DNA of 11,144 bases. Origin: Methanobacterium sp. (GTDB taxonomy: Archaea; Methanobacteriota; Methanobacteria; Methanobacteriales; Methanobacteriaceae). Every line of letters begins with the position of its first letter. The stretch's first letter is position 1. The position numbers and the translations under genes were made by a program. The notes under the pieces were generated by a model, which saw only the letters and a list, made by a program, of their open reading frames with translations, was not told the DNA's origin and ran no database searches. The stretch spans positions 1 through 11,144 of the forward strand of contig PMGM01000016.1 in assembly GCA_003158115.1 (NCBI GenBank), read 5' to 3'. Of this stretch, positions 1-5,708 are shown piece by piece.

Positions 1-163
1 AAAAAATCTAAGGGGCTAAAAGTCTTTATCTAAATCACATCCTGATATTGAGATTTACACATGTACTATAGATAAAAAAGTGAACAAAGATGGATATATC
101 GTACCTGGTCTTGGTGACGCTGGAGATAAATGTTTTGGAGTTCCAGTTAAAAAAATAGGTTGA
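1..163 (+). pseudogene. upp: Uracil phosphoribosyltransferase, 3' end only, reading frame broken by one base
   Basis: Upp makes UMP from uracil and PRPP (pyrimidine salvage). Only the C-terminus is in the window. From base 38 to the TGA at 161-163 the frame reads [12 protein letters not shown], then [12 protein letters not shown] and a short [10 protein letters not shown] tail; [12 protein letters not shown] is the family's PRPP/uracil-binding C-terminal signature. Upstream this frame meets a TAA at 17-19, while the first frame reads KSKGLKV and then stops at 31-33. Removing one base between about 19 and 28, for example from the TTT at 25-27, joins the two as GLKVLSKSHPD. That matches the usual spacing of six residues between the conserved Gly and the residue before HPD. 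It is therefore a +1 insertion: either a real lesion or a sequencing error. The conserved C-terminus shows no other decay, which leans towards error or a very recent mutation. The gene converges on the fumarase gene with 4 bp between stops. Confidence 0.8.
149..155 (-). terminator. Poly-T stop signal for the fumarase/mfnA transcript
   Basis: On the minus strand, just past the fumarase stop codon, there is a T5 stretch and then a T7 run at 155-149 with no hairpin, the form archaeal RNA polymerase terminates at. On the plus strand the T7 run is the AAA lysine codons near the end of upp, so the signal sits inside the opposing gene. Inferred from composition only. Confidence 0.35.
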
Positions 164-167
164 AAAA

Positions 168-683
168 TTAATAAATAGTTTTACCATGGGCTACAGCTAC
201 AATACAAGGTAATCCACGAACTTCTAATGAATAAATTGCTTCCATTCCCTCTTCTTCAAATGCTAATACCTTCCTTGAAACTACCTTACTAGTTAGTAGT
301 GCTGCTGCTGGTGGTGTTACTGCAAAGATAGAACTATGTTTGTCTAACGCTTCAACAGTACTCTCACCAAGAGCACCCTTTCCTAAATGAATCTTGACTC
401 CCGATTTAGCAAGATATGGTATACTTTCTTCAATTTCTTCCTTGTTACTTGTGGTGGGAGATATTCCTGCTGCACTTACAGCTGTGTGCATTATTACAGA
501 TCCTTTAAGATCTACTAAATTCTGGCCATTTTTTATTGATTTTACAAGTCTAGGGAGTGCAGCATCTCTACCAGTTAAAACTGTACCATATATTTCTATT
601 TTATCTCCAATCTTAAGTTTATGGGCCGTACTATCTGTTATTGGAGTATCTAAACGTTTTATTTCGTTGTTAGATTTGGTCAA
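168..683 (-). CDS. Class I fumarate hydratase, beta subunit (C-terminal domain type)
   Basis: This is the beta (C-terminal, swivelling-domain) half of the two-subunit iron-sulphur fumarase/L(+)-tartrate dehydratase family, which interconverts malate and fumarate. In methanogens it serves the incomplete reductive TCA path. Numbered from a GTG at 692, visible family features are GTVLTGRDAA (36-45), HTAVSAAGISPTTSN (69-83), HLGKGALG (102-109) and FAVTPPAAALLTSKV (123-137), with a FEEEGMEAIYSLEV segment near the end. Family members are about 170-200 residues, so it is complete. The alpha subunit carrying the 4Fe-4S cluster is not in the window. Start choice: the GTG at 692-690 lies inside the ribosome-binding sequence AGGTGATT (694-687), so I prefer the TTG at 683-681, 3-5 bases after it, giving 171 residues. 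The gene follows mfnA by a short gap and is probably co-transcribed with it. Confidence 0.88.
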   Translation of the reverse strand: MTKSNNEIKRLDTPITDSTAHKLKIGDKIEIYGTVLTGRDAALPRLVKSIKNGQNLVDLKGSVIMHTAVSAAGISPTTSNKEEIEESIPYLAKSGVKIHLGKGALGESTVEALDKHSSIFAVTPPAAALLTSKVVSRKVLAFEEEGMEAIYSLEVRGLPCIVAVAHGKTIY

Positions 684-686
684 TTT

Positions 687-694
687 AATCACCT
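687..694 (-). promoter_or_regulatory. Ribosome-binding site that decides the fumarase beta start
   Basis: AGGTGATT on the minus strand is an exact complement of the usual methanogen 16S rRNA 3' end. It contains the candidate GTG start itself, which cannot serve as both. The in-frame TTG three bases downstream is therefore the better start. Confidence 0.5.
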
Positions 695-716
695 AAATGA
701 CAAAATATTTTCAATA

Positions 717-1883
717 TTAAATTCCGTTTATACGTTTAAGATCGTCTAACAATAAAGTTACATGATTCTCTTTGATGTGTGGCATTACTATGATCCTTAT
801 AGCCCGTGGATATGATGATTTAGAAACTGCCCAGCCTAAAGTTTCAAGTTGTTCCGCTAGCTCATCCACTGAAATCTTCTTTGATCTAAATGCAACTATG
901 TTCAACTGCGGTTCGGTTACAACTTCATATCCTGAATCGATAATGCCCTGATATAAGAGTTTAGTGACTTTCATGCACTCATTTGAAATCTTTATATAAC
1001 CCTCTTTGCCAAGATACTTCATAAGTGCCCATGTTGCAGCTGTAGAAGCTCCAGTTCTTGTTCCTACAATCGTTGACTGTCTATTTTCGGTTAAATAAGG
1101 TGTTTCAGTGCTCATTGAATCCAAGTATTTTTTCTCTCTGAAGAGTATTCCACCTGTTGGTATGGGGGCCAATCCCATCTTATGTGGATCAATGGTAATT
1201 GAACAAACACCTCGAAGTCCAAAGTCAAATTTAGGTAATTTATAGTCAATTTCATTTAAAAATGGGATGGAATATCCTCCAAATGCTGCATCGACATGGA
1301 GATAAATATTATTTTCTAGACAAATATTCGAAAGATCTTCTATTGGATCTATCTTTCCTAATTCGGTTGTGCCTGCAACTCCAACAATTGCAACAGTATT
1401 TTTGGAAATTAATTCTTCAACAGATTTAATATCCATTCGATAATTTCTATCGAGTTCAGCTTCATTTAATTTTAAACAAAGCATATCTGCTGCTTTTTTA
1501 AAGGAAAAATGTGCTGATCTAGGGACAATTATTTCAGGATCGGTAATCGTAGGGTCTTCTTGAAGTGTTATGTTTCTTGCAGCCCTCATAGCCATTATGT
1601 TAGCTTCGGTTCCACCTGTAATTATATGACCATGAATGTCTCTTTTCCCAAGAAGATCACCCAATAATTTTATAACATCCGTTTCCATAGCTTTTGTACC
1701 CTTGAAGAGACCAGGATCTCCTAAATTAGATTCCATAAACATTTGATATGCTTCTAATCCAACAGGATGTGGACAGGTACACATTGAACCTAATATTCTA
1801 CCTGAACTATGTGTCATATCACTGCCTTTATACTCTTTAAGTTTTTTGAAAACTTCGGTCTTTGATATTCCCTTTTCTTCCAT
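717..1883 (-). CDS. mfnA: L-tyrosine decarboxylase MfnA (PLP-dependent group II decarboxylase)
   Basis: MfnA decarboxylates tyrosine to tyramine, the first step towards the tyramine part of methanofuran, the C1 carrier of methanogenesis. Some archaeal relatives instead act on aspartate to give beta-alanine for CoA. The 388-residue length is typical. PLP fold markers are in order: GGTEAN (90-95, phosphate binding), SAHFS with the ring-stacking His125, HVDAAFGG with Asp198 contacting the pyridine nitrogen, and [11 protein letters not shown] with the Schiff-base Lys235. A GTRTGAS segment lies at 274-280. The early part ([11 protein letters not shown], about 30-40) also fits the archaeal group. 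The ATG start has CAGGGG a few bases upstream. It lies 115 bp downstream of ppsA, beyond a poly-T terminator, and 24 nt before the longest possible fumarase start. It therefore probably has its own promoter and heads a two-gene unit. Family assignment is firm; tyrosine rather than aspartate specificity rests on the methanogen context. Confidence 0.93.
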   Translation of the reverse strand: MEEKGISKTEVFKKLKEYKGSDMTHSSGRILGSMCTCPHPVGLEAYQMFMESNLGDPGLFKGTKAMETDVIKLLGDLLGKRDIHGHIITGGTEANIMAMRAARNITLQEDPTITDPEIIVPRSAHFSFKKAADMLCLKLNEAELDRNYRMDIKSVEELISKNTVAIVGVAGTTELGKIDPIEDLSNICLENNIYLHVDAAFGGYSIPFLNEIDYKLPKFDFGLRGVCSITIDPHKMGLAPIPTGGILFREKKYLDSMSTETPYLTENRQSTIVGTRTGASTAATWALMKYLGKEGYIKISNECMKVTKLLYQGIIDSGYEVVTEPQLNIVAFRSKKISVDELAEQLETLGWAVSKSSYPRAIRIIVMPHIKENHVTLLLDDLKRINGI

Positions 1884-1931
1884 GGTTACCCCTGAAAATA
1901 GTGTGAAAATAAAATTTTACTTGTTAGATTA

Positions 1932-1943
1932 TGATTTATTTAA
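1932..1943 (-). promoter_or_regulatory. Candidate TATA element for mfnA
   Basis: On the minus strand the A/T-only TAAATAAATC segment has its core AAATAAAT at 1941-1934. Transcription starting about 27 bases downstream would give a leader of roughly 25-30 nt carrying the CAGGGG ribosome-binding site. It directly follows the ppsA terminator. An AT-rich spacer makes chance matches likely. Confidence 0.3.
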
Positions 1944-1958
1944 AAAAATAAAAAAAAA
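1942..1958 (-). terminator. Poly-T terminator after ppsA
   Basis: On the minus strand, 41 bases past the ppsA stop, the sequence runs T9-A-T7 (1958-1942) with no stem before it. This is a strong intrinsic archaeal terminator. It marks the end of the rpl10e-ppsA unit and separates it from mfnA. Confidence 0.65.
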
Positions 1959-1998
1959 TAGTTGGGGTTTTACTGTCCCATCAAATAATCAACCAAAT

Positions 1999-4299
1999 TT
2001 ACTCCTGCAGAACTTTCCTTGCTGCTTTGAGCATTAATTTCTTCTCCACTCTAGCAACTACTTCCCTTACTGTTGCAACTGCATCGGTATTTGCAGATAC
2101 GCTGGTAATACCAAGCTCAACCAGTTGTTCAACAATATCAGGCATACTACCTGCTTGACCACATATACTGGTTTTAACACCCGCTTTGTTACACTCTTTA
2201 ATAACCATTGCAATCAATTTCATAATTGCAGGATGTCTTTCAGAATATAATCCTGCTACATGTTCGTTGTTACGGTCTATTGCAAGTGTGTACTGTGTCA
2301 AATCATTGGTACCAAAACTTACAAAATCTATTCCTTCAGCTATGAAATCTTCGATTGTAAGAGCAGCTCCAGGTGTCTCAACCATTATTCCCCACTCTAT
2401 ATTTTTTTGTGGTTTAAGACCAACTTCTCTCGCTATTATCTTAGCTTCTTTGAGCTCATCAGGGTGCTGTACTAATGGAAGCATAATTCCTATGTTGGTG
2501 TATCCTTCTTCATGTAACTTCTTAATGGCTTTAAATTCTGCTTTGAGTATTTCAGGCTCGTCTAATTCCCTTCGAATACCTCTCCAACCTAGCATTGGAT
2601 TGTGTTCATATGGTTCATCTTCGCCACCTTGAAGTGATTTGAATTCATCGGTTGGTGCGTCAAGTGTTCTATACCATACTGTTTTTGGATAAAATGCATC
2701 TGCAACCTTTAAAATATTCTCAACAAGAGCCTTAACTAGTTCATCCTCTTTACCATCTTTTATGAATTTCTTAGGATGAACTCCTAATGCTAACATCATA
2801 TGTTCTGTTCTGAGAAGACCTACACCGTCTGCACCAGTTGCAGCAGCTTTTTGAGCTGCTTCAGGCATACTGACGTTAACTTTAACCTCGGTTACAGTTA
2901 GTATAGGGGCGTTTTGAATACCAGTTGTTGGTGTTGAATCTATTCCCGAATCTTTTTTATCTGATTTGAGTTTTCCTTCAAAAACAAAACCTTTACTTCC
3001 GTCGAGTGTTACAATGGAATTTTCTTTCAATATTTTGCTTCCATCGCCGGTACCCACAACACATGGTATTCCAAGTTCCCTTGATACTATGGCTGCATGG
3101 CAGGTTACTCCACCTTCATCTGTTATGATACCGTCTGCTCTTTTCATTGCTGGAACCATGTCTGGAGTTGTCATTACAGTAACTAGTACATCGCCCTTTT
3201 CAATTTTATCTAGTTCATCAGTGTTTCTGACAATTTTAACTGCGCCAGATGCCATACCTGGACTTGCTCCTAATCCTTTGGCAATGATAATCCTTTCAGT
3301 GGATCCTTCTTCGCTTTGATCTTTCCCCGTATCCATATTAAGAGTTGTTACTGGCCTTGACTGCAGCATATATATTTTACCGCCTTCAATTGCCCATTCA
3401 GTATCCTGAGGGAAGTTATAATGTTTATGAATAGTTTTTCCGAGTTCAGCAAGTTGTGATATCTCATCATTGCTTAATACGCGTTTTTCAGCAAGATCTT
3501 CAGGCACATTCACCATTACAGTGTGTCCTGTGTCAGGATCTCTTTTGAACATGACCTTCTTGTTGCTGATCTTGTAGTCCAAGACTTCACTCTTTTCTTT
3601 GTCGTACCAGCAAGTATCCGGTGTTACAGTCCCTGAAACAACACCTTCACCAAGTCCCCAAGCTGCTTCTATGAGAATTTTTTCTTCACCTGTTGATGGA
3701 TGGACAGTAAACATTACACCTGCTTTTTCTGCGTTAACCATTTCTTGTACAACAACAGCAATGTAAACCTTGGAATGATCGAAATCGTTTTCTTCTCTGT
3801 AAAAAATAGCACGTGATTCAAAAAGAGATGCCCAACATTTTTGAACATATTCTACAACTTCCTCATTACCTCTTATGTTAAGATAAGTATCCTGTTGACC
3901 TGCAAAAGATGCTTCAGGCAGATCTTCAGCTGTTGCAGATGATCTAATTGCAACAAAAACATCCTCTTTGCCAATACGATGACAAAGAGCATTGTATGCT
4001 TCGATTATTATGGTGCTGATCTCATCGGGCATTCTAGTTTCAATGATTATCTTTTTGATCTTCACTGAAGCTGCTTGAAGTTCCTTGTTGTTTTCGACGT
4101 CGAGAGCATCAAGGATGTCCATTATTTCATCGAAGATTCCTGTTTCTTTTATAAATTGATCGTAGGTTTTGGATGTTACAACAAATCCAGGGGGTACTGG
4201 TATCCCTGCACGAGTTAATTCACCGAGGTTTGCGCCTTTTCCGCCTGCTATTGCAACATCTTCCTTTCTCAGTTCTTCAAAAAATTCGACATGCTTCAT
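1999..4299 (-). CDS. ppsA: Phosphoenolpyruvate synthase
   Basis: PpsA converts pyruvate, ATP and water to PEP, AMP and phosphate, the entry to gluconeogenesis in autotrophic methanogens. Numbered from the GTG at 4308, three domains appear in order. The N-terminal ATP-grasp nucleotide domain (about 5-320) has GGKGANLGEL, IRSSATAEDLPEASFAGQQD (121-140) and the closing LQSRPV. The phosphohistidine domain (about 345-445) has GGVTCHAAIVSRELGIPC with catalytic His404. The C-terminal PEP/pyruvate TIM barrel (about 470-765) has GLLRTEHM, GWRGIRR (574-580), GTNDLTQY (666-673) and CGQAG with the acid-base Cys716. All key residues are present and the length is normal for the archaeal enzyme. A linker at 446-466 is polar and probably flexible. 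Start: the GTG at 4308 adds only V-F-S before the ATG at 4299-4297; MKHVEFFEEL matches how family members begin, so I use the ATG (766 residues). It lies close behind rpl10e with no T-run between, so the two are probably co-transcribed. Confidence 0.96.
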   Translation of the reverse strand: MKHVEFFEELRKEDVAIAGGKGANLGELTRAGIPVPPGFVVTSKTYDQFIKETGIFDEIMDILDALDVENNKELQAASVKIKKIIIETRMPDEISTIIIEAYNALCHRIGKEDVFVAIRSSATAEDLPEASFAGQQDTYLNIRGNEEVVEYVQKCWASLFESRAIFYREENDFDHSKVYIAVVVQEMVNAEKAGVMFTVHPSTGEEKILIEAAWGLGEGVVSGTVTPDTCWYDKEKSEVLDYKISNKKVMFKRDPDTGHTVMVNVPEDLAEKRVLSNDEISQLAELGKTIHKHYNFPQDTEWAIEGGKIYMLQSRPVTTLNMDTGKDQSEEGSTERIIIAKGLGASPGMASGAVKIVRNTDELDKIEKGDVLVTVMTTPDMVPAMKRADGIITDEGGVTCHAAIVSRELGIPCVVGTGDGSKILKENSIVTLDGSKGFVFEGKLKSDKKDSGIDSTPTTGIQNAPILTVTEVKVNVSMPEAAQKAAATGADGVGLLRTEHMMLALGVHPKKFIKDGKEDELVKALVENILKVADAFYPKTVWYRTLDAPTDEFKSLQGGEDEPYEHNPMLGWRGIRRELDEPEILKAEFKAIKKLHEEGYTNIGIMLPLVQHPDELKEAKIIAREVGLKPQKNIEWGIMVETPGAALTIEDFIAEGIDFVSFGTNDLTQYTLAIDRNNEHVAGLYSERHPAIMKLIAMVIKECNKAGVKTSICGQAGSMPDIVEQLVELGITSVSANTDAVATVREVVARVEKKLMLKAARKVLQE

Positions 4300-4322
4300 G
4301 CTAAACACTCTTTTTATTTTTT

Positions 4323-4805
4323 TTATTTAACCAGTTCTGCGCCTTCTTCAACTTCAATTCTACATGTTACCGGAAACTTCATAGCTGCTCTTCTTAAAGA
4401 TTCTTTAGCGTCTTTAAAGTTTCTTTTGTTTGTGTAAATAGTTAAAACCTTCTGATTAGGTTTTACAATTGCAACAGAGCTTACGGGTTTTCCGAATGCC
4501 TTCCGCATACCGTCCTGAACCCTATCAGCACCTGCTCCTGTAGCCATTGGATTTTCCCTCACGATATGATGTGGATAAACCCGTATTTTCAGATGGTAAC
4601 CCATTCTTCCAGCTTTTCTCTGCATGTATCTGTTTGAAGCTATCCTAGCTGCTTCAAGTGCATTGTGAGACAGATGTGCTGATTCTTTAACAACAAGTGT
4701 GACCTTTAAAGGGAAGTCGCCTGATAGGTTTCCCATATCATATTGAACTATTCTTGAACCTGGAATTTTCCTGATATAATCTTTTCTAGTATATGCTCTA
4801 GTCAT
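4323..4805 (-). CDS. rpl10e: Large-subunit ribosomal protein L10e (uL16 family)
   Basis: Archaeal/eukaryotic L10e, the counterpart of bacterial L16, binds 23S rRNA near the A-site tRNA and helps organise the peptidyl transferase region. The 160-residue length is that of archaeal L10e. The core signature is clear: [20 protein letters not shown] (58-77), [18 protein letters not shown] (78-95), then GMRKAFGKP (99-107), and the N-terminal [15 protein letters not shown]. Many Arg/Lys residues fit rRNA binding. The ATG is preceded by an excellent ribosome-binding site, so the start is firm. It is the first gene of an apparent two-gene unit with ppsA, an odd partner for a ribosomal protein gene. There are no other ribosomal genes in the window. 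Confidence 0.97.
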   Translation of the reverse strand: MTRAYTRKDYIRKIPGSRIVQYDMGNLSGDFPLKVTLVVKESAHLSHNALEAARIASNRYMQRKAGRMGYHLKIRVYPHHIVRENPMATGAGADRVQDGMRKAFGKPVSSVAIVKPNQKVLTIYTNKRNFKDAKESLRRAAMKFPVTCRIEVEEGAELVK

Positions 4806-4810
4806 AAAAT

Positions 4811-4820
4811 AATCCTCCTT
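4811..4820 (-). promoter_or_regulatory. Strong ribosome-binding site of rpl10e
   Basis: AAGGAGGATT on the minus strand, with AGGAGG about 8 bases before the ATG. It is the strongest Shine-Dalgarno match in the window, fitting a highly expressed ribosomal protein. Confidence 0.75.
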
Positions 4821-4861
4821 TCTAGAAAGTTTGTGTTTATAAGTATAATAAACATTGCCTT

Positions 4862-4873
4862 AATAATATACCC
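4862..4873 (-). promoter_or_regulatory. Candidate TATA element for the rpl10e-ppsA unit
   Basis: Minus-strand GGGTATATTATT. Transcription about 27 bases downstream would leave a leader of some 35 nt including the AGGAGG site. A second AT-rich candidate (TTTATTATAC, 4852-4843) lies nearer the gene but leaves almost no leader. Motif-based only. Confidence 0.3.
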
Positions 4874-4956
4874 ATATTAATTTAACTCCATATTCCATAT
4901 AAAACATCAATATACCAAATCAACCTGATTATGAAAATTGTAATTAACTGGAAAAG

Positions 4957-4979
4957 GAGAGGTTCGAAAAACAACCCTC
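4957..4979. repeat. Small inverted repeat (7-bp stem with one bulged A)
   Basis: GAG-A-GGTT (4957-4964) pairs with AACCCTC (4973-4979) around an 8-base loop CGAAAAAC. It contains a GGTTCGAA string like a tRNA T-arm, but no acceptor or anticodon arms can be built around it. Function unknown. Confidence 0.4.
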
Positions 4980-4987
4980 GGGTACAT

Positions 4988-5006
4988 TGTGATATTTATT
5001 GTCACA
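4988..5006. repeat. Inverted repeat TGTGA-N9-TCACA
   Basis: Five-base arms (4988-4992 and 5002-5006) flank an AT-rich 9-base spacer, extendable by one T-G pair if it forms in RNA. It could be a dyad operator or the second hairpin of a short structured RNA. The same TGTGA/TCACA arms occur at 5684-5698. Confidence 0.35.
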
Positions 5007-5194
5007 GACTTATAAAGTATTCGCTATCAATAAGATCATCATATAACAATGGAATCTAGCTTGATTATTGTGATTATACTAACCAAATATCGCACAATAA
5101 CAACCTTTTAGAAATAAAAACAACTGATGAACCAATGGATCCTTTAGATAAGATTTCTAAGTTAAAATTAATAGATTCAGAGATTATGGGCAGA

Positions 5195-5202
5195 TTATAA
5201 TG
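5195..5202 (+). promoter_or_regulatory. Candidate TATA element for pcc1
   Basis: TTATAATG lies about 55-60 bases before the pcc1 ATG, so a start some 26 bases downstream would give a leader of about 30 nt. It overlaps the stop codon of the remnant frame at 5198-5200. Low information in this AT-rich spacer. Confidence 0.28.
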
Positions 5203-5255
5203 AACCATTATTATTTCAATAGGTATAGAGAATAATTAAAATGTAGGAATTATAT

Positions 5256-5489
5256 ATGAAAATCAACGCAACAATAAAATTCGAATACAAAAGGGAAGAA
5301 TACACCAAAATAGCCTTCAAATCCCTTGAACCAGATAACATAGGGTATATAAATTCATTTATCGATGGTAAATATCTAATCTGTAATTTGAGCGGTAATT
5401 CGATAGGTACCATCCTTTCAACAGCAGATGACTTGATATTCTGCGAAATGATGGTTGAAAGAACATCCGAACTATTGGATATTGAATAG
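5256..5489 (+). CDS. pcc1: KEOPS complex subunit Pcc1
   Basis: Pcc1 is the dimerising subunit of KEOPS (Kae1-Bud32-Cgi121-Pcc1), the complex that transfers threonylcarbamoyl to A37 of ANN-decoding tRNAs (t6A). It bridges Kae1 subunits. The 77-residue product has the family's alpha/beta layout: a first beta strand (INATIKFEY), a helix with SLEPDN (24-29), strands DGKYLICNLSGNSIG, then the helix-forming LSTADDLIFCEMMVE (54-68), matching the conserved S-x-x-x-D-D-L motif. Archaeal Pcc1 proteins run to about 75-95 residues, so this is full length. The ATG has an AGGAATT sequence about 6-8 bases upstream. No other KEOPS gene is in the window. The next gene begins 26 bases after its stop on the same strand. 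Confidence 0.85.
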   Translation: MKINATIKFEYKREEYTKIAFKSLEPDNIGYINSFIDGKYLICNLSGNSIGTILSTADDLIFCEMMVERTSELLDIE

Positions 5490-5515
5490 AAACAAATCTT
5501 GAACAGGAGATAATT

Positions 5516-5680
5516 ATGATAAATCTTAAAGCTTTTACAGTTGGTTTTGGATTTATATTGGCAGTAATAATATTTTCAATACATAAAATAAGGGAAAGAT
5601 CTGCACACAAAAAAAAGATAATTGAAATGAAAAATCGTCGTAAAAGACGTGGCAAAAAAAAGAATAAAAAAAAGAATTAA
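5516..5680 (+). CDS. Small basic single-pass membrane protein, unknown function
   Basis: A 54-codon reading frame from ATG 5516 to TAA 5678-5680, with a good ribosome-binding site (AGGAGA at 5505-5510, about 5 bases before the ATG). Residues 6-22 (AFTVGFGFILAVIIFSI) form one likely membrane segment. From residue 24 the chain is strongly basic (KIRERSAHKKK, then RRKRRGKKKN and KKKN), so the tail should lie in the cytoplasm and could touch RNA, ribosomes or lipid head groups. I do not recognise a family. The ribosome-binding site, start-to-stop composition and 26-base spacing from pcc1 suggest a real co-transcribed gene. It is short, so conservation in related genomes would be the deciding evidence. 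Confidence 0.6.
   Translation: MINLKAFTVGFGFILAVIIFSIHKIRERSAHKKKIIEMKNRRKRRGKKKNKKKN
5654..5673 (-). terminator. Double poly-T terminator for the FKBP transcript
   Basis: On the minus strand, 36-55 bases past the FKBP stop codon, there are two T8 runs (5673-5666 and 5661-5654) separated by ATTC. This fits hairpin-free archaeal termination. On the plus strand they are the AAA lysine codons at the end of the small membrane protein gene. Confidence 0.55.
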
Positions 5681-5683
5681 AAA

Positions 5684-5698
5684 TGTGAATATATCACA
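5684..5698. repeat. Inverted repeat between convergent genes
   Basis: TGTGA-ATATA-TCACA lies in the 28-base gap between the small membrane protein stop and the FKBP stop. Its position suits a weak bidirectional stem-loop, although the stem is only 5 bp. The arms match those at 4988-5006. Confidence 0.35.
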
Positions 5699-5708
5699 GA
5701 TTTATTAT

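Larger units (their letters stand above)
4931..5200 (+). other. Gene-poor stretch: two hairpins and a possible remnant of a small SHOCT-like gene
   Basis: The gap 4806-5255 carries no intact gene I can support. One frame is open from the ATG at 4931 to a TAG at 5057-5059 and, past it, from 5060 to a TAA at 5198-5200. The second part ends in EPMDPLDKISKLKLIDSEIM. The DPLDKISKLK piece resembles the start of the SHOCT domain (typically DPL-x-x-I/L-x-x-LK-x-L), and what follows is cut short. No start codon with a ribosome-binding site fits the second part. An AT-rich TATA-like CTTATAAAG lies at 5009-5017. Two stem-loops lie at 4957-4979 and 4988-5006. A decayed small gene or an unrecognised RNA are both possible; chance is also possible. 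Confidence 0.2.

Noticed and set aside
2186..2632. Long open frame on the plus strand opposite ppsA
   Set aside because: It is the mirror of a highly conserved ppsA barrel region, has no ribosome-binding site and codes for a low-complexity Ser/Ile/Leu chain.
4957..4979. Possible tRNA (GGTTCGAA string)
   Set aside because: No acceptor stem, D-arm or anticodon arm can be placed on either strand.
5057..5059. In-frame TAG as a pyrrolysine or read-through codon
   Set aside because: There is no supporting start site or conserved protein around it, and pyrrolysine decoding is not expected in Methanobacteriales.
5049..5111. Twenty-codon frame starting MESSLIIVIIL after a TATA-like box
   Set aside because: Too short, with no ribosome-binding site and no similarity I recognise; kept only as part of the remnant region.
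5125..5130. TGATGA as the C box of a C/D guide RNA
   Set aside because: No D box (CTGA) at a suitable distance downstream and no second box pair.
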